DNA of 64,000 bases from DATMER01 sp963741305 (lineage in GTDB: Bacteria; Acidobacteriota; Thermoanaerobaculia; Multivoradales; UBA5704): NCBI GenBank assembly GCA_963741305.1, contig CAVUHL010000003.1, forward strand, positions 1,240,001-1,304,000, in the 5' to 3' direction. The position numbers and the translations under genes were made by a program. Below are positions 17,193 to 25,509 of the stretch, one piece after another. Position 1 is the stretch's first letter, and each line of letters begins with the position of its first letter. The notes beneath the pieces were generated by a model. The model worked only from the letters and a program-made list of their open reading frames with translations, did not search any database and was not told the origin of the DNA.

Positions 17193-19235
17193 TCAGGGCT
17201 GGACCGCACTCAAGGAGGAGATCTCGGCAAAGACCGGCAGCAGCGGGATCAGGCGGCCATGCTCGTGCTCGAGGGCGATGTGCTCGATCTCCTCTTCGCC
17301 AGCGGGAAGATCGAGTGGCCAGTGGATCTCCAGCCAGTTGACCCCACTCTGCACCAAGTCGGCGGGAGCGTTGAAAAGGAGGGTGCTCCATGTCGCAGAA
17401 AGGGGGCGGTGGGCCACGCAGGTGCCGTTGATCCGCACTTGGCACTCGCCGGGGCTGTCAGCTCCCATCCGTCGGCAGGTGAGCGCGAAGGCCACCTCGC
17501 GCTGCGTGCGGGAGACCCATGGGTAGCGCGACGTGGAGGTGTAAGCGCGATGGAAATGGCTTGGCCACTCAAGCCAGTTGAGATCCATCCAGGACGCGCG
17601 ATGGTAGGGGTCGAGGAGATCGTGCGGCCGGTCCGAGAGGGCCCTCTCCTCCTTACGCAGCTCCTCGAGAAAGCTACGGGAAGGGAGATTATTGTCCTCC
17701 AATGCGTCCGCGATGGCCGACAGGAGGACAGAATCGAAGAGCTTGGTCAGATTCCGCGACTCGTGCACGATGATATAGCCAGGCAGGAAAGAGGTCGCGA
17801 AGGCGGAGAGCCGCTCAGCGGCCGCGCAGGCCCAGACGGGAGTCCTCCGAGTCTGCAGCTCCAGGTACGCCCGCATCGCGTGGGCAATCTCAGGGGATCG
17901 CTGCGCTGCCTCGTGGCAAAGGTAGGAGACGAACGAGCTCGACTGGCTCGACTGCCCCCAGTGGGCACTGTGGAGAGCCCCACCGAAGTGAGCTATGGCT
18001 TCGCTCCGCGGGGAGAGGGGAGGGACCGCGTTCACGAGGCTCTCAAGTGTGGGAAGCGGCCGACCGGAGTCCAGCAGCGCTGCTACCTCCAGGGCTGTTG
18101 CCGCCATGGCGACGCGGATCCCCTCGAAGCTTAGATGGCAATAGTCGAGGAAGAGGCGCCTGTCGGGCAGCTCGCCGTGCAGCCAAGCTGCGAAGCACTG
18201 TGGCAGGTCGACCACTGCGATCCGGCCGGGGAGCGCGCAGCCACGCAGGGCCTTCTGTGTGATGGAGAGCGCCCTCGGCGTCTGGTGGGTATTGTCCCAG
18301 ATGTGGGCGTCGCGCGCCTTCTCAAGGCAGGTGCGCGCAGTTGTCAGGTCTCCTCTGGCGCGCGCGCAGTCGGCGAGGAGGGTCCAGCCGGAGGCCGCTG
18401 TGCCGCCGTCCAGCTCCACCATCTCCCTCGCCAGGGCTGCCGCTTCGTCGAAGCGCGAGGAGGCGAGCGCGGAGCGGGCTGCTGCGCGGCACTCCAGCCA
18501 GCGCCGGTTGCTCCCGGCGGGCAGCCAAGGCGCGTCCGCCTCGGCGTCCAGACGCCAGTCGACGAGGTTGATCTCCGGGATTACCACAACGATGGACAGT
18601 CGTCTCGACAGCTCGGCGAATTGCTGCAGGAGGGTGTCGACCATCGCAGCAAGACGCTGCTCGCGCAGTTCTTTGAAGCCGAGAGCTCCCCGCTCGCGCA
18701 GGACGGTCGCTTCAAGGTGGAGGTCTTGCCTGCCATGCAGGCCCCAGTTGTTGCCCGCGAAAACGACCAGGACATCGGGATCGAGGGTAGGCGCTGCGCC
18801 GGACAGCTCCGCAAGCTCCGGAGCCAAGAGATCGCTCTTGGCTAGATCGATCACCTCGACAGGCTCTCCCAGGGCCGTCGTCAAGGTGGCCTCGAGAGCC
18901 TGGGCCGGTCTGAACTCCGGGGCGTAGAGGAAACCGGCCGCCACCGATTCTCCCAACAGCAGCACACGCTTCCTCTCCCCCTTGAGCGGGATGGAATGGA
19001 TATTGGCCCAGTTGGGCCACTGTTTGCGCAAAGCCGCCGAAGGCTCATAACCCTGTGAGCCGGCTTCCCAGATCCCGAGACCCCCCGACCGAGCAGAGGG
19101 TGTCTGCCGTTCGGGCAGGGTGATCAGCCCGAAGCGTTGCAGAAGCAGTACGGCGCTCTCACCAGAGCTGCCGCTTAGTTGCCGTGCCATCTCATCCGCC
19201 AGCGCTTTCAGGAGATGGTCCTGGGGTATGGGCAT
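17193..19235 (-). CDS. SGNH/GDSL-hydrolase-like protein with helical repeats, last gene of the precursor-1 operon
   Basis: A 680-residue cytosolic-looking protein. SGNH blocks are recognisable: LLLGESVAAGF (block I Ser), VFAGNNWG (block III Asn) and DYCHLSFEG (block V Asp and His). Between blocks III and V is a helical TPR-like insert (about residues 245-310), and after residue 400 a second helical region and a beta-rich C-terminus. SGNH enzymes are esterases or acyltransferases. GGAGGAACG precedes the ATG. It lies 30 bp downstream of the carbamoyltransferase gene, so it may act on the same peptide, for instance adding or removing an acyl group; that is inference. Confidence 0.72.
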   Translation of the reverse strand: MPIPQDHLLKALADEMARQLSGSSGESAVLLLQRFGLITLPERQTPSARSGGLGIWEAGSQGYEPSAALRKQWPNWANIHSIPLKGERKRVLLLGESVAAGFLYAPEFRPAQALEATLTTALGEPVEVIDLAKSDLLAPELAELSGAAPTLDPDVLVVFAGNNWGLHGRQDLHLEATVLRERGALGFKELREQRLAAMVDTLLQQFAELSRRLSIVVVIPEINLVDWRLDAEADAPWLPAGSNRRWLECRAAARSALASSRFDEAAALAREMVELDGGTAASGWTLLADCARARGDLTTARTCLEKARDAHIWDNTHQTPRALSITQKALRGCALPGRIAVVDLPQCFAAWLHGELPDRRLFLDYCHLSFEGIRVAMAATALEVAALLDSGRPLPTLESLVNAVPPLSPRSEAIAHFGGALHSAHWGQSSQSSSFVSYLCHEAAQRSPEIAHAMRAYLELQTRRTPVWACAAAERLSAFATSFLPGYIIVHESRNLTKLFDSVLLSAIADALEDNNLPSRSFLEELRKEERALSDRPHDLLDPYHRASWMDLNWLEWPSHFHRAYTSTSRYPWVSRTQREVAFALTCRRMGADSPGECQVRINGTCVAHRPLSATWSTLLFNAPADLVQSGVNWLEIHWPLDLPAGEEEIEHIALEHEHGRLIPLLPVFAEISSLSAVQP

Positions 19236-19265
19236 CGTTCCTCCTGGATGCGGGTCGGGGAAGGC

Positions 19266-21038
19266 CTAAAGCAGCGTGTACACCTTGTAGCCTACCCCGG
19301 GCGCCGCGGGCCGGCTCAGCCGGGTGACGATCTCGCTCCAGGCTGGCGGAACGGACTCGCGGTCGATGATGAAGTCTTCGAGGACCAGGGCGTCGATGCC
19401 CGAGCGCGCGAAGCAGAACAGCGCCTCCTTCGGAGTGCACACGATGGGCTCACCACGCACATTGAAAGAAGTGTTGAGCAGGATCGGGCAGCCGGTGCGG
19501 TCGGCGAAAAGCGTCAGAAGGGCAGCAAAGCGCGGGCTCGACTCCGGATCGACCGTCTGCAAGCGGGCCGAGCGATCGACGTGGGTGATCGCCGGCAGGT
19601 CGAAAGGAGAGCTCACCTGGCAGGTCTCCAGCATGAAGGGCGAGGGATGGTCGATGGCGAAGTGTTCCTGCGCGTGTCGCGCGAGGACGGCTGGTGCAAA
19701 GGGACGGAAGCTCTCGCGCATCTTGACCAGCGCGTTGATCCGGTCGCGCATCCCCTCGTCCCGTGGATCCGCCAGAATCGACCTCGCCCCGAGCGCTCGC
19801 GGTCCGAACTCCATGCGGCCCTGAAACCAACCAACGACCTTACCTGCCGCCAACCGGTCGACGGTCGCCTCCAGGAGATCTTCGAGGCGGCCACGGCAGT
19901 CCAGGGCGTGGAGCGCAGTTCCGGCGAGCAAACCGGCGATGTCGTCGGCCGGAGTTGCGGGACCCCAGTACATGTGGGTGAGCCGCCCCTGCGCGGGGCG
20001 CTCGTCGGTCAGGCGTACATGGGCCAGGGCGGCAGCACCCAGGCACCCTCCCGCGTCGCTCGCCGCCGGCTGGACGAAAAGCTCGGCAAACGGCCCGTCG
20101 CGGAGGATACGGCTGTTGGCGACGCAGTTGAGCGCGACTCCCCCCGCCATGCAGAGGTTCCGGCTCGGCACTCGGCTGTGGAGGTAGGTCACCTCGTCGA
20201 GAAGAATCTCCTCGAGCACCACCTGGACGCTCCGGGCGACATCTTGATGAAAGGCAAGGAGCTCCGACTCGGGCGATCGGGGGGGCGCTCCGAAGAGCTC
20301 GATCAGGCGCTCCGAGTACATCCGGTCACGCCGCAGGAAATCGAAGTACTCGAGGTTGAGGCGGTACTGACTGCCCTCTCCCCTCGTCACCAGGGTCCGC
20401 ACCTGCTCGACGTAGCGCGGCTCGCCGTAGGGAGCGAGCCCCATCACTTTGTACTCCCCGTCATTGACGTCGAAGCCCAGATAGGAGGTCAAGGTGCTGT
20501 AGAGCAGGCCCAGCGAGCTCGGGAAATGGACCTCTTCGAAGAGCTCGATCTCCGAGCCCGCGGCGCGGCCGAACGTGGTCGTTGCCCATTCGCCCACGCC
20601 GTCCACCGTCAGTACCGCTGCCTCTTCGAATCCAGAGTAGAAGAAGCTGCTCGCGGCGTGCGAGTGGTGGTGGTCGAAGATCTCAAGCCGGCCGGTATAG
20701 CCGAGCACGTGCCGGATCTGTCGCTCGACTCGGCCGACACGGTCCGGCAGGCGGCTCAAGACCCTCTGGCGGATCATGGGGGAGCTCTCCGGGTACAGTG
20801 CCATCCAGATCTGGCGGGAGAGCTTCTTCTCCGGGTTTTCATAGTAGGCGATGCAGTCGACATCGGCCAAGGTGATGCCGCCCTGCTCGAGACAAAAGCG
20901 AAAGGCTCGCCAGGGAAGGTGCGGGTCGTGTTTGACCCGCGAGAAGCGCTCCTCCTCCGCCGCCGCGATCAGCTCGCCGTCGCGCAGCAGGCAGCAGGCT
21001 GCGTCGTGGTAGTGCGCTGAGATCCCCAGGATGTTCAA
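19266..21038 (-). CDS. carbamoyltransferase of the CmcH/NodU/TobZ type
   Basis: A 590-residue protein, normal for O-carbamoyltransferases. It begins NILGISAHYHDAACCLL, carries FDHHHSHAASSFFYSG with the metal-binding His-x-x-x-His of the Kae1-like domain, VLTVDGVGEW, and the YrdC-like C-terminal FGPRALGARSIL and ILLNTSFNVRGEPIV motifs. These enzymes use carbamoyl phosphate and ATP to carbamoylate hydroxyl or sugar groups on natural products. I use TTG at 21038 because the conserved domain starts there and the upstream frame overlaps the preceding gene; no ATG is suitable. It is in one minus-strand operon with the radical SAM enzyme and precursor 1, an unusual partner for a RiPP. Confidence 0.9.
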   Translation of the reverse strand: MNILGISAHYHDAACCLLRDGELIAAAEEERFSRVKHDPHLPWRAFRFCLEQGGITLADVDCIAYYENPEKKLSRQIWMALYPESSPMIRQRVLSRLPDRVGRVERQIRHVLGYTGRLEIFDHHHSHAASSFFYSGFEEAAVLTVDGVGEWATTTFGRAAGSEIELFEEVHFPSSLGLLYSTLTSYLGFDVNDGEYKVMGLAPYGEPRYVEQVRTLVTRGEGSQYRLNLEYFDFLRRDRMYSERLIELFGAPPRSPESELLAFHQDVARSVQVVLEEILLDEVTYLHSRVPSRNLCMAGGVALNCVANSRILRDGPFAELFVQPAASDAGGCLGAAALAHVRLTDERPAQGRLTHMYWGPATPADDIAGLLAGTALHALDCRGRLEDLLEATVDRLAAGKVVGWFQGRMEFGPRALGARSILADPRDEGMRDRINALVKMRESFRPFAPAVLARHAQEHFAIDHPSPFMLETCQVSSPFDLPAITHVDRSARLQTVDPESSPRFAALLTLFADRTGCPILLNTSFNVRGEPIVCTPKEALFCFARSGIDALVLEDFIIDRESVPPAWSEIVTRLSRPAAPGVGYKVYTLL

Positions 21039-21069
21039 GGCTATCGATGCTCGTCGTCCAAGGATGACG

Positions 21070-22326
21070 TCAAATTCTTGGAAGGGCCATCTGGGCGTTC
21101 TCTCGCAGCGGGGACTGGGAGAGAAGAGGAAAAAAGAGATCCGACTTCGCCAGTTGTCTTGCATGGTCGAGCAACCGATCGCGGTGAGCATCGATCGAGT
21201 CCCCGCGGAACTCGATCCGTAGCCGCTGTAGCAGAGCTTCCGTGTCCAGGCCTTCCACGAGGCTACGGAAGATGAGCCGATTGACGTCGGTGAAGTCGAA
21301 ACCGATGGTCTCCTTGCCGGATACGCCTTCGAGCCAGGCCTCGATCGTATCCAGCGGGTCGGCATTGGGAAACTGGAGCCGGATGGCCTCGAAGATGGCA
21401 TCGCGGTCGGGCATCAGCATCAGCAGTGCCAGCAGGAAGCGCGCCTCGGGATCGGCGATCTTGGCGCGCAGGGCAGTCACGATGCGGGTCCGCCGTTCCT
21501 CTTCGCAAACCGCTTCAATGAGATCTACGATGTCACCGTGCCGTTGGCGGGCGGTGCCGTAGAGATCCTGAAGGAGCTCCCTATCCACTTTTCGGCGGGT
21601 CAACGCCGAGAACGCATGGTAGAGAGTTTCCAGATCGCCGTTCTCGACCAGCTTGCGTGCATACTTGGGTAGACCATCAATCTGACCGCGAGCCATACGA
21701 TCGAGGAAAATCAGACGCCGCGTCCGCAGGCCATCGCGGTCCTCATGGTCAATCGCAAGGCCCGGCGGCAGATATCTGTATTGGGGCAGATGATGGCGTT
21801 CTTGATAGGTGCGGATGACTAGCGTAACCGACGGCGTCTCCAAATGAAAGAGCTGATGGATCAGCCGATCTCCAGACTGGATCGGTCGCATGCTGCCCGG
21901 GCGCAGGATCTCGGTAGACACACGTTCCAACCGGCCACAGAGCATTCGGGAGTTGATGGTGCGCTCGGGCGTGAAGCGCCAGTGGCTGTGAACGCTCGAT
22001 CCGGCGAGCACCGCGAAAACACCAGAGAAGGCGTGCTCGTGGATGGCAGTGGTGCCCGAGAGCCAGAACAGCGCCTCGATATAGAACCGTGGCGCCTGGA
22101 AGAGCATCACGGGCGGCTCGCCGAAGAGATCGCGATCATTCGATTGCCGGAATGGTTGTGAGGACCCGAATACCCAGTCGACGATATCCGCCACTCCGAT
22201 GTGCCCAGTCGGGGGATTCCTCTCTAGATTATCGAACGCCAACCGGGGAAAGATCTCCTCATCATAGCTGCTCGCGAGCCATTCCTGTTCGATGCGTTCG
22301 CCCAAGCTCTGACAGTATGAGATCAT
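21070..22326 (-). CDS. cupin-like protein of the precursor-1 operon
   Basis: A 418-residue protein. Residues about 80-125 contain AIHEHAFSGVFAVLAGSSVHSHW, in which three or four His residues are spaced as in cupin metal sites (the motif is longer than one block: IHEHAFSGVF and VHSHW). The rest is helical and acidic with no other motif I recognise. Such a domain could be an iron oxygenase, a dioxygenase relative or a binding protein. GGAG stands 10 bases upstream of the ATG. It lies between precursor 1 (148 bp upstream, with a stem-loop in the gap) and the carbamoyltransferase gene (32 bp downstream), so it is part of the same operon. Confidence 0.6.
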   Translation of the reverse strand: MISYCQSLGERIEQEWLASSYDEEIFPRLAFDNLERNPPTGHIGVADIVDWVFGSSQPFRQSNDRDLFGEPPVMLFQAPRFYIEALFWLSGTTAIHEHAFSGVFAVLAGSSVHSHWRFTPERTINSRMLCGRLERVSTEILRPGSMRPIQSGDRLIHQLFHLETPSVTLVIRTYQERHHLPQYRYLPPGLAIDHEDRDGLRTRRLIFLDRMARGQIDGLPKYARKLVENGDLETLYHAFSALTRRKVDRELLQDLYGTARQRHGDIVDLIEAVCEEERRTRIVTALRAKIADPEARFLLALLMLMPDRDAIFEAIRLQFPNADPLDTIEAWLEGVSGKETIGFDFTDVNRLIFRSLVEGLDTEALLQRLRIEFRGDSIDAHRDRLLDHARQLAKSDLFFPLLSQSPLRENAQMALPRI

Positions 22327-22411
22327 CTCGCACTCCGCACGGCAATAATAGATATAAGAAAGAGTTCGGGGCTCAGCCGCTCAGGTCGGCTCAGTGGCGT
22401 TGGGACGAAAG

Positions 22412-22460
22412 AGAACCTGCGCCGAACTTCAGCTAGCATGAGGGCACCGGCGCAGGTTCT
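22412..22460 (-). promoter_or_regulatory. 12-bp perfect stem-loop between precursor 1 and the cupin-like gene
   Basis: AGAACCTGCGCC at 22412-22423 pairs perfectly with GGCGCAGGTTCT at 22449-22460 around a 25-nt loop that itself contains a GCTAGC palindrome. It lies 14 bp after the precursor stop. There is no T-tract, so it is more likely an mRNA processing or 3'-stabilising element or partial attenuator than a strong terminator. Confidence 0.75.
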
Positions 22461-22473
22461 AAGCCAGATTACA

Positions 22474-22635
22474 CTAGCTGTCGGATGGGCCGCAAGACGG
22501 GCAGTTCGTGTTCGTAACCGGACATCCATTGTTGGTTGGTTCGGCACCACCCGAGACATCCTCGAGATCCTCGTCCTCAAGCTCGGCGACTTCCAAACTC
22601 TCCATGTCCAGCGCCTTCTTCTCTTGATCAGCCAT
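22474..22635 (-). CDS. RiPP precursor peptide 1 (radical SAM/carbamoyltransferase locus)
   Basis: A 53-residue peptide missed by longer-ORF searches. It begins MADQEKKALDMESLE, and an acidic leader ends in LEDEDLEDVSGG with Gly29-Gly30. The 23-residue core starts AEPTNNGCPV, has Cys38, Cys45 and Cys48, contains two near-heptads of the form T-N-x-[GN]-C-P-x, and ends CGPSDS. The double glycine suits the C39 peptidase at 11572. AGTGA-type Shine-Dalgarno sequence (GGAGTG) lies upstream of the ATG. It sits between the radical SAM gene and the cupin-like gene and is bracketed by two perfect stem-loops. Thr, Ser or a bound sugar could be the carbamoylation site; Cys residues could form radical SAM thioethers; both are inference. 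Confidence 0.85.
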   Translation of the reverse strand: MADQEKKALDMESLEVAELEDEDLEDVSGGAEPTNNGCPVTNTNCPSCGPSDS

Positions 22636-22682
22636 TTTTTCACTCCTTGTCACTTGAGCCGGCCCTGGCTCGGTTCATGAGA

Positions 22683-22708
22683 TCCTCTCGCATGGGTCTG
22701 CGAGAGGA
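22683..22708 (-). promoter_or_regulatory. 10-bp perfect stem-loop between radical SAM gene and precursor 1
   Basis: TCCTCTCGCA at 22683-22692 pairs with TGCGAGAGGA at 22699-22708 around a 6-nt loop, starting 4 bp after the radical SAM stop. No T-tract follows. It may separate the stability or level of the precursor part of the transcript from that of the enzyme part. Confidence 0.75.
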
Positions 22709-22711
22709 GGC

Positions 22712-24181
22712 TTACGCTTCGGCTGCTTTTTGTTCGGCGCCCGATCCTACCAACACGTGACGTTCTTTGTTGACCGGCGTATCGAGAATCTCCAGCAGCT
22801 CCCCTTTGGGGTTATGGCGAGTCGAGATACATGGCTGCTTGTTGCTCTCGATACGGACCAGGGGGCAACTGATACCCTGACAGTTCGGCAAGACCACGCA
22901 CTGACGGCACTTGCTGTCCTGCTCGAAAGCAGGTTCGGTCCATAGCGCCATGCGGTCGCGATCAAGATCGAGATTGCCTTCCGGCGTAATCCGGCCTACA
23001 ACATTGCTGTCATCCTTGTCGAGCAGAATGGTGCATTTCATCACCTTACCGGTAGCGCCGATAAGAAGGTTGTAGGGACGGGCGGCATAGCAAACTCTAC
23101 TGCCTAATCGGGCGGCATCCCGCAAACTGCCGAAGTGCAGACCTTGCTTTCGAGCCTGTGCCAGGATGTCGCGCCGAATACGTGCCGCTTCGTCGCCACC
23201 GCAGACGTCGAGTTGGGCATCGTTGGGCCCACCCCATTTTCCCACCGCTTTCAAGGATAGGTTGTAGCGGGGGTCATTTTTGAACTCGCGTGCCAGCATC
23301 TCGATAAATTTCGACAAGCCGACAGAATTGGTTCGATCGAAGTTCACCCGCAGCAGGATGTTGAAGTTTTCCTCCCGACGAGCAAGGGCTTTGAGGTTGT
23401 CGAAGACTCTTTCGAAAGTCGGACTGCCGTCGCGACCGACACGAGAGTGATTATGGTGCTCGGGCAGTCCGTCGAGCGTGATCTGGAAGTGTCGGACTCG
23501 CCAGGCAAGGAGTTTGTCTGCCACCTCCGGGGTCAGCAGATAGCCGTTGGTGGTCATCTGAGCGCTGAAGGGCACCTCGTGCTCCTCGGCCATCTCGACG
23601 AAGAAGGGGGCAAGGTCCTCCACCGCTTCCCAGCCGTAGAGAGGTTCGCCACCGAACCAGCTAACGCTTAGCCGGTTGAGCTTCTTGATACGCTTCTGCA
23701 CAAGGTTCTTGATGCCCTCGCGTACCTGAGGAATCATGGTACCCCGGGCGAAGTCTTCGTAGCAGTATGTGCATCGAAAGTTGCAATCCTCCGAGGCAAG
23801 CAGGATCAACTCCAGTACGTCGGTCCGGTAGTGCGCTTGACCGAACAACTGCTGAAATTGGCGGTACTCGTCGACATCCTGGCGCACCAGGTGGCCGCGC
23901 TTCACCAGGTACTCGACCACTCCCTCCTTCGGTGCTTCGAAGCCCTTCTTGTGCAGCAACTCGAGCACGGGCTCGCGATCTTCCGGCTTGAATACGGTCA
24001 TCTTTCCGCTGAGGGTATTCCACAGCACCAGCCGGCCGTCTTCTGCGGTCGCTCGCACGTTGTAGCGGGAAGGAACCCAGTGGGTCCAACTCGTAGCCGT
24101 CGGCTGGTGGACTTCCGGAGGAAGAAAGTCGTGGGGGGACTGCTGCAGGATATTGAGCTTGCTGGTCAAGCCGACAGCCAT
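22712..24181 (-). CDS. radical SAM/SPASM peptide maturase
   Basis: A 489-residue enzyme. Residues 1-130 form an N-terminal region (SKLNILQQSPHDFLPP, then a RiPP-recognition-like segment ending VKRGHLVRQDVDEYRQF). The radical SAM motif is CNFRCTYCYED near residue 143. The SPASM C-terminus carries a Cys set (VCYAARPYNLLIG, MKCTILL, SKCRQCVVLPNCQGISC) able to bind auxiliary iron-sulfur clusters. Such enzymes make thioether or carbon-carbon links on precursor peptides. AGGAG precedes the ATG by 8 bases. It is the first gene of a minus-strand operon: maturase, precursor 1, cupin-like, carbamoyltransferase, SGNH. Confidence 0.93.
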   Translation of the reverse strand: MAVGLTSKLNILQQSPHDFLPPEVHQPTATSWTHWVPSRYNVRATAEDGRLVLWNTLSGKMTVFKPEDREPVLELLHKKGFEAPKEGVVEYLVKRGHLVRQDVDEYRQFQQLFGQAHYRTDVLELILLASEDCNFRCTYCYEDFARGTMIPQVREGIKNLVQKRIKKLNRLSVSWFGGEPLYGWEAVEDLAPFFVEMAEEHEVPFSAQMTTNGYLLTPEVADKLLAWRVRHFQITLDGLPEHHNHSRVGRDGSPTFERVFDNLKALARREENFNILLRVNFDRTNSVGLSKFIEMLAREFKNDPRYNLSLKAVGKWGGPNDAQLDVCGGDEAARIRRDILAQARKQGLHFGSLRDAARLGSRVCYAARPYNLLIGATGKVMKCTILLDKDDSNVVGRITPEGNLDLDRDRMALWTEPAFEQDSKCRQCVVLPNCQGISCPLVRIESNKQPCISTRHNPKGELLEILDTPVNKERHVLVGSGAEQKAAEA

Positions 24182-24329
24182 GGCGGTCTCCTATAGGAGT
24201 CTGAGATCAGACGTGCTGAGCAATGGAAGAGACACGGAGGAGAGGGCAAATCAAACATCGAGAGCCTCTAGAGAAAATGCTACGGTTTACTCTGCCGGTT
24301 CGCGTCAGGCAGGAGGCGAAACCGCAGGA

Positions 24330-24578
24330 TTAAAGTTTAGTATATACAGATGGAAAGTCAACCCCCCAATTCAACGAGGAACCGCACTCCCACGATCCGG
24401 CGTTCAGGCGGGCGATCTCCCTTTCGGGGCCACGGCGGGGCTTCAGCCAGGCGAAGAGCTTTCCTTTGAGGAGGATGAAGACCACCGGAATGCCCTGCTC
24501 GATGAGCGTGCCGCCGGCAGGAACAAACCTCCGGGCGCCGGCGGTGAGCCTCCGTTCGACATCGTTCGGCGACTGCAT
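24330..24578 (-). pseudogene. decayed cyclic-nucleotide-binding-domain gene
   Basis: The translated segment GTLIEQGIPVVFILLKGKL followed by RRGPEREIARLNAG is clearly related to the export-operon cNMP protein at 16639-17187 (LIRQGVPVEDVFILLEGKL, RRGPEREIARLQAG). Just after this, the nucleotide alignment needs a 4-base deletion (GGTGAGATCGTGGGAG in the intact gene, GGATCGTGGGAG here). The frame is then lost and the sequence stops resembling the family. Two codons are also missing before VFILL. This is a fragment, not a functional gene. Confidence 0.8.
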
Positions 24579-24979
24579 GAAGGATATTGAATCTTGTGCT
24601 CAAACCGGAGGCTCATTTCTAGATCCTCCAAGAGAAAGTCTGACCTCCCTGGGGGCGTGAAGGGGACACCGAAGGGGATCGATGAGCTCCCCTAATCTAA
24701 ACCCCAAGGGAGTTCCCCCGGCTCTGCCGGGGTGGCAGTAGAAGTTTGACATTTCCGGGAGTAGCCATCGCGGGGCCGACCGCGGGAGCCGCTCAACTCA
24801 CGAAGGCAAGGACCGCGATGCCGAGGGGTGGAAGTTTCGAGCCAGTGGGTGAGGAGCCGGTCGTTGAACACCCTAAAGCCCCCGGCTCTGCCGGGGGATA
24901 CTTACTAATGTGCGCGAGTGGCGCAGAAGGTGACACTCTCACTCAAGCTGGTTGGTGCTAGCCTCGTCCGGTATTCCGA
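24579..24979. other. intergenic repeat-bearing segment
   Basis: No gene supported. It holds two near-identical hairpins, CCCCCGGCTCTGCCGGGG at 24715-24732 and the same with one more G at 24879-24897, about 165 bp apart. Each is preceded by a CCCTAAAG/CCCAAGGG-like run. The segment between them could be a small non-autonomous element, or two copies of an intergenic repeat. Confidence 0.5.
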
Positions 24980-25190
24980 TGCGGGGCGAAGCTCGGCGCT
25001 CTGTGCCCCCGGTATGGGGCGGAGAACCCTCCCGGGTTTAAGTTCTGCGGCGAGTGAGGGAGCTCCCTGATGGCGGAGGAGACCGCCGAGCCGCAGCGCC
25101 CTACATCCGTCCTTCATGCCTACATCCCTCACCACCTGACGGACCTCCAAGCCAAGGCCGTGCTGGAGGACGAGCGCAAGCTGCGCGAGC
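24980..25190 (+). pseudogene. remnant of a cyclase-type zinc-ribbon N-terminus
   Basis: The plus-strand frame reads CGAKLGALCPRYGAENPP, then GFKFCGE, a stop, GSSL, and later ETAEPQRPTSVLHAYIPHHL, closely tracking residues 20-80 of the intact cyclase at 31151-34456 (CGAKLAPLCPECGSESPP, GFKFCGECGSSL, EPAEPQRPASVLQAYTPPHL). A Cys codon has become TGA. Similarity ends near 25190, at ERKL versus ERKQ, before the catalytic domain. This is a truncated duplicate. Confidence 0.85.
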
Positions 25191-25335
25191 AATGGAGAGC
25201 GTGACACAGGTAAGGACTCTGACCGCCGTCACGAATTTTGTCTCGCTTAGCCTCTCCGTAGCACCGAATATAAGTAGAAGGCAACAAGCGGCGATCTTGC
25301 GCGCGGGCGGGTTCGAGATGCTGCATGAGTGCTGG

Positions 25336-25422
25336 TTGAGTGAACGCTTCAACATCCTGCAGCGGTCTCCGCTCGACTTCGCGCCTTCTCCGGAGGAGGA
25401 GACCGAGCAGCCAGAGTGTTGA
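25336..25422 (+). pseudogene. possible remnant of a radical SAM maturase N-terminus
   Basis: The short stretch LSERFNILQRSPLDFAPS resembles the N-terminus of the maturase at 22712-24181 (LTSKLNILQQSPHDFLPP). A stop follows 28 residues after the match begins. The match is short, so a genuine small peptide or a shared docking motif is also possible. No other recognisable gene lies between 25,191 and 25,509. Confidence 0.45.
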
Positions 25423-25509
25423 ATCTCTTCCTCCTCGAACCACGCGACTGAGTTAGACTGAGGGCTTGTTTTTCCTGGGTCACGCTCATGATGTGACCGA
25501 CGTCCCGCC

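Noticed and set aside
24715..24897. Rho-independent terminators at the two CCCCCGGCTCTGCCGGGG hairpins
   Set aside because: Neither is followed by a T-tract on either strand; they look like repeat elements.
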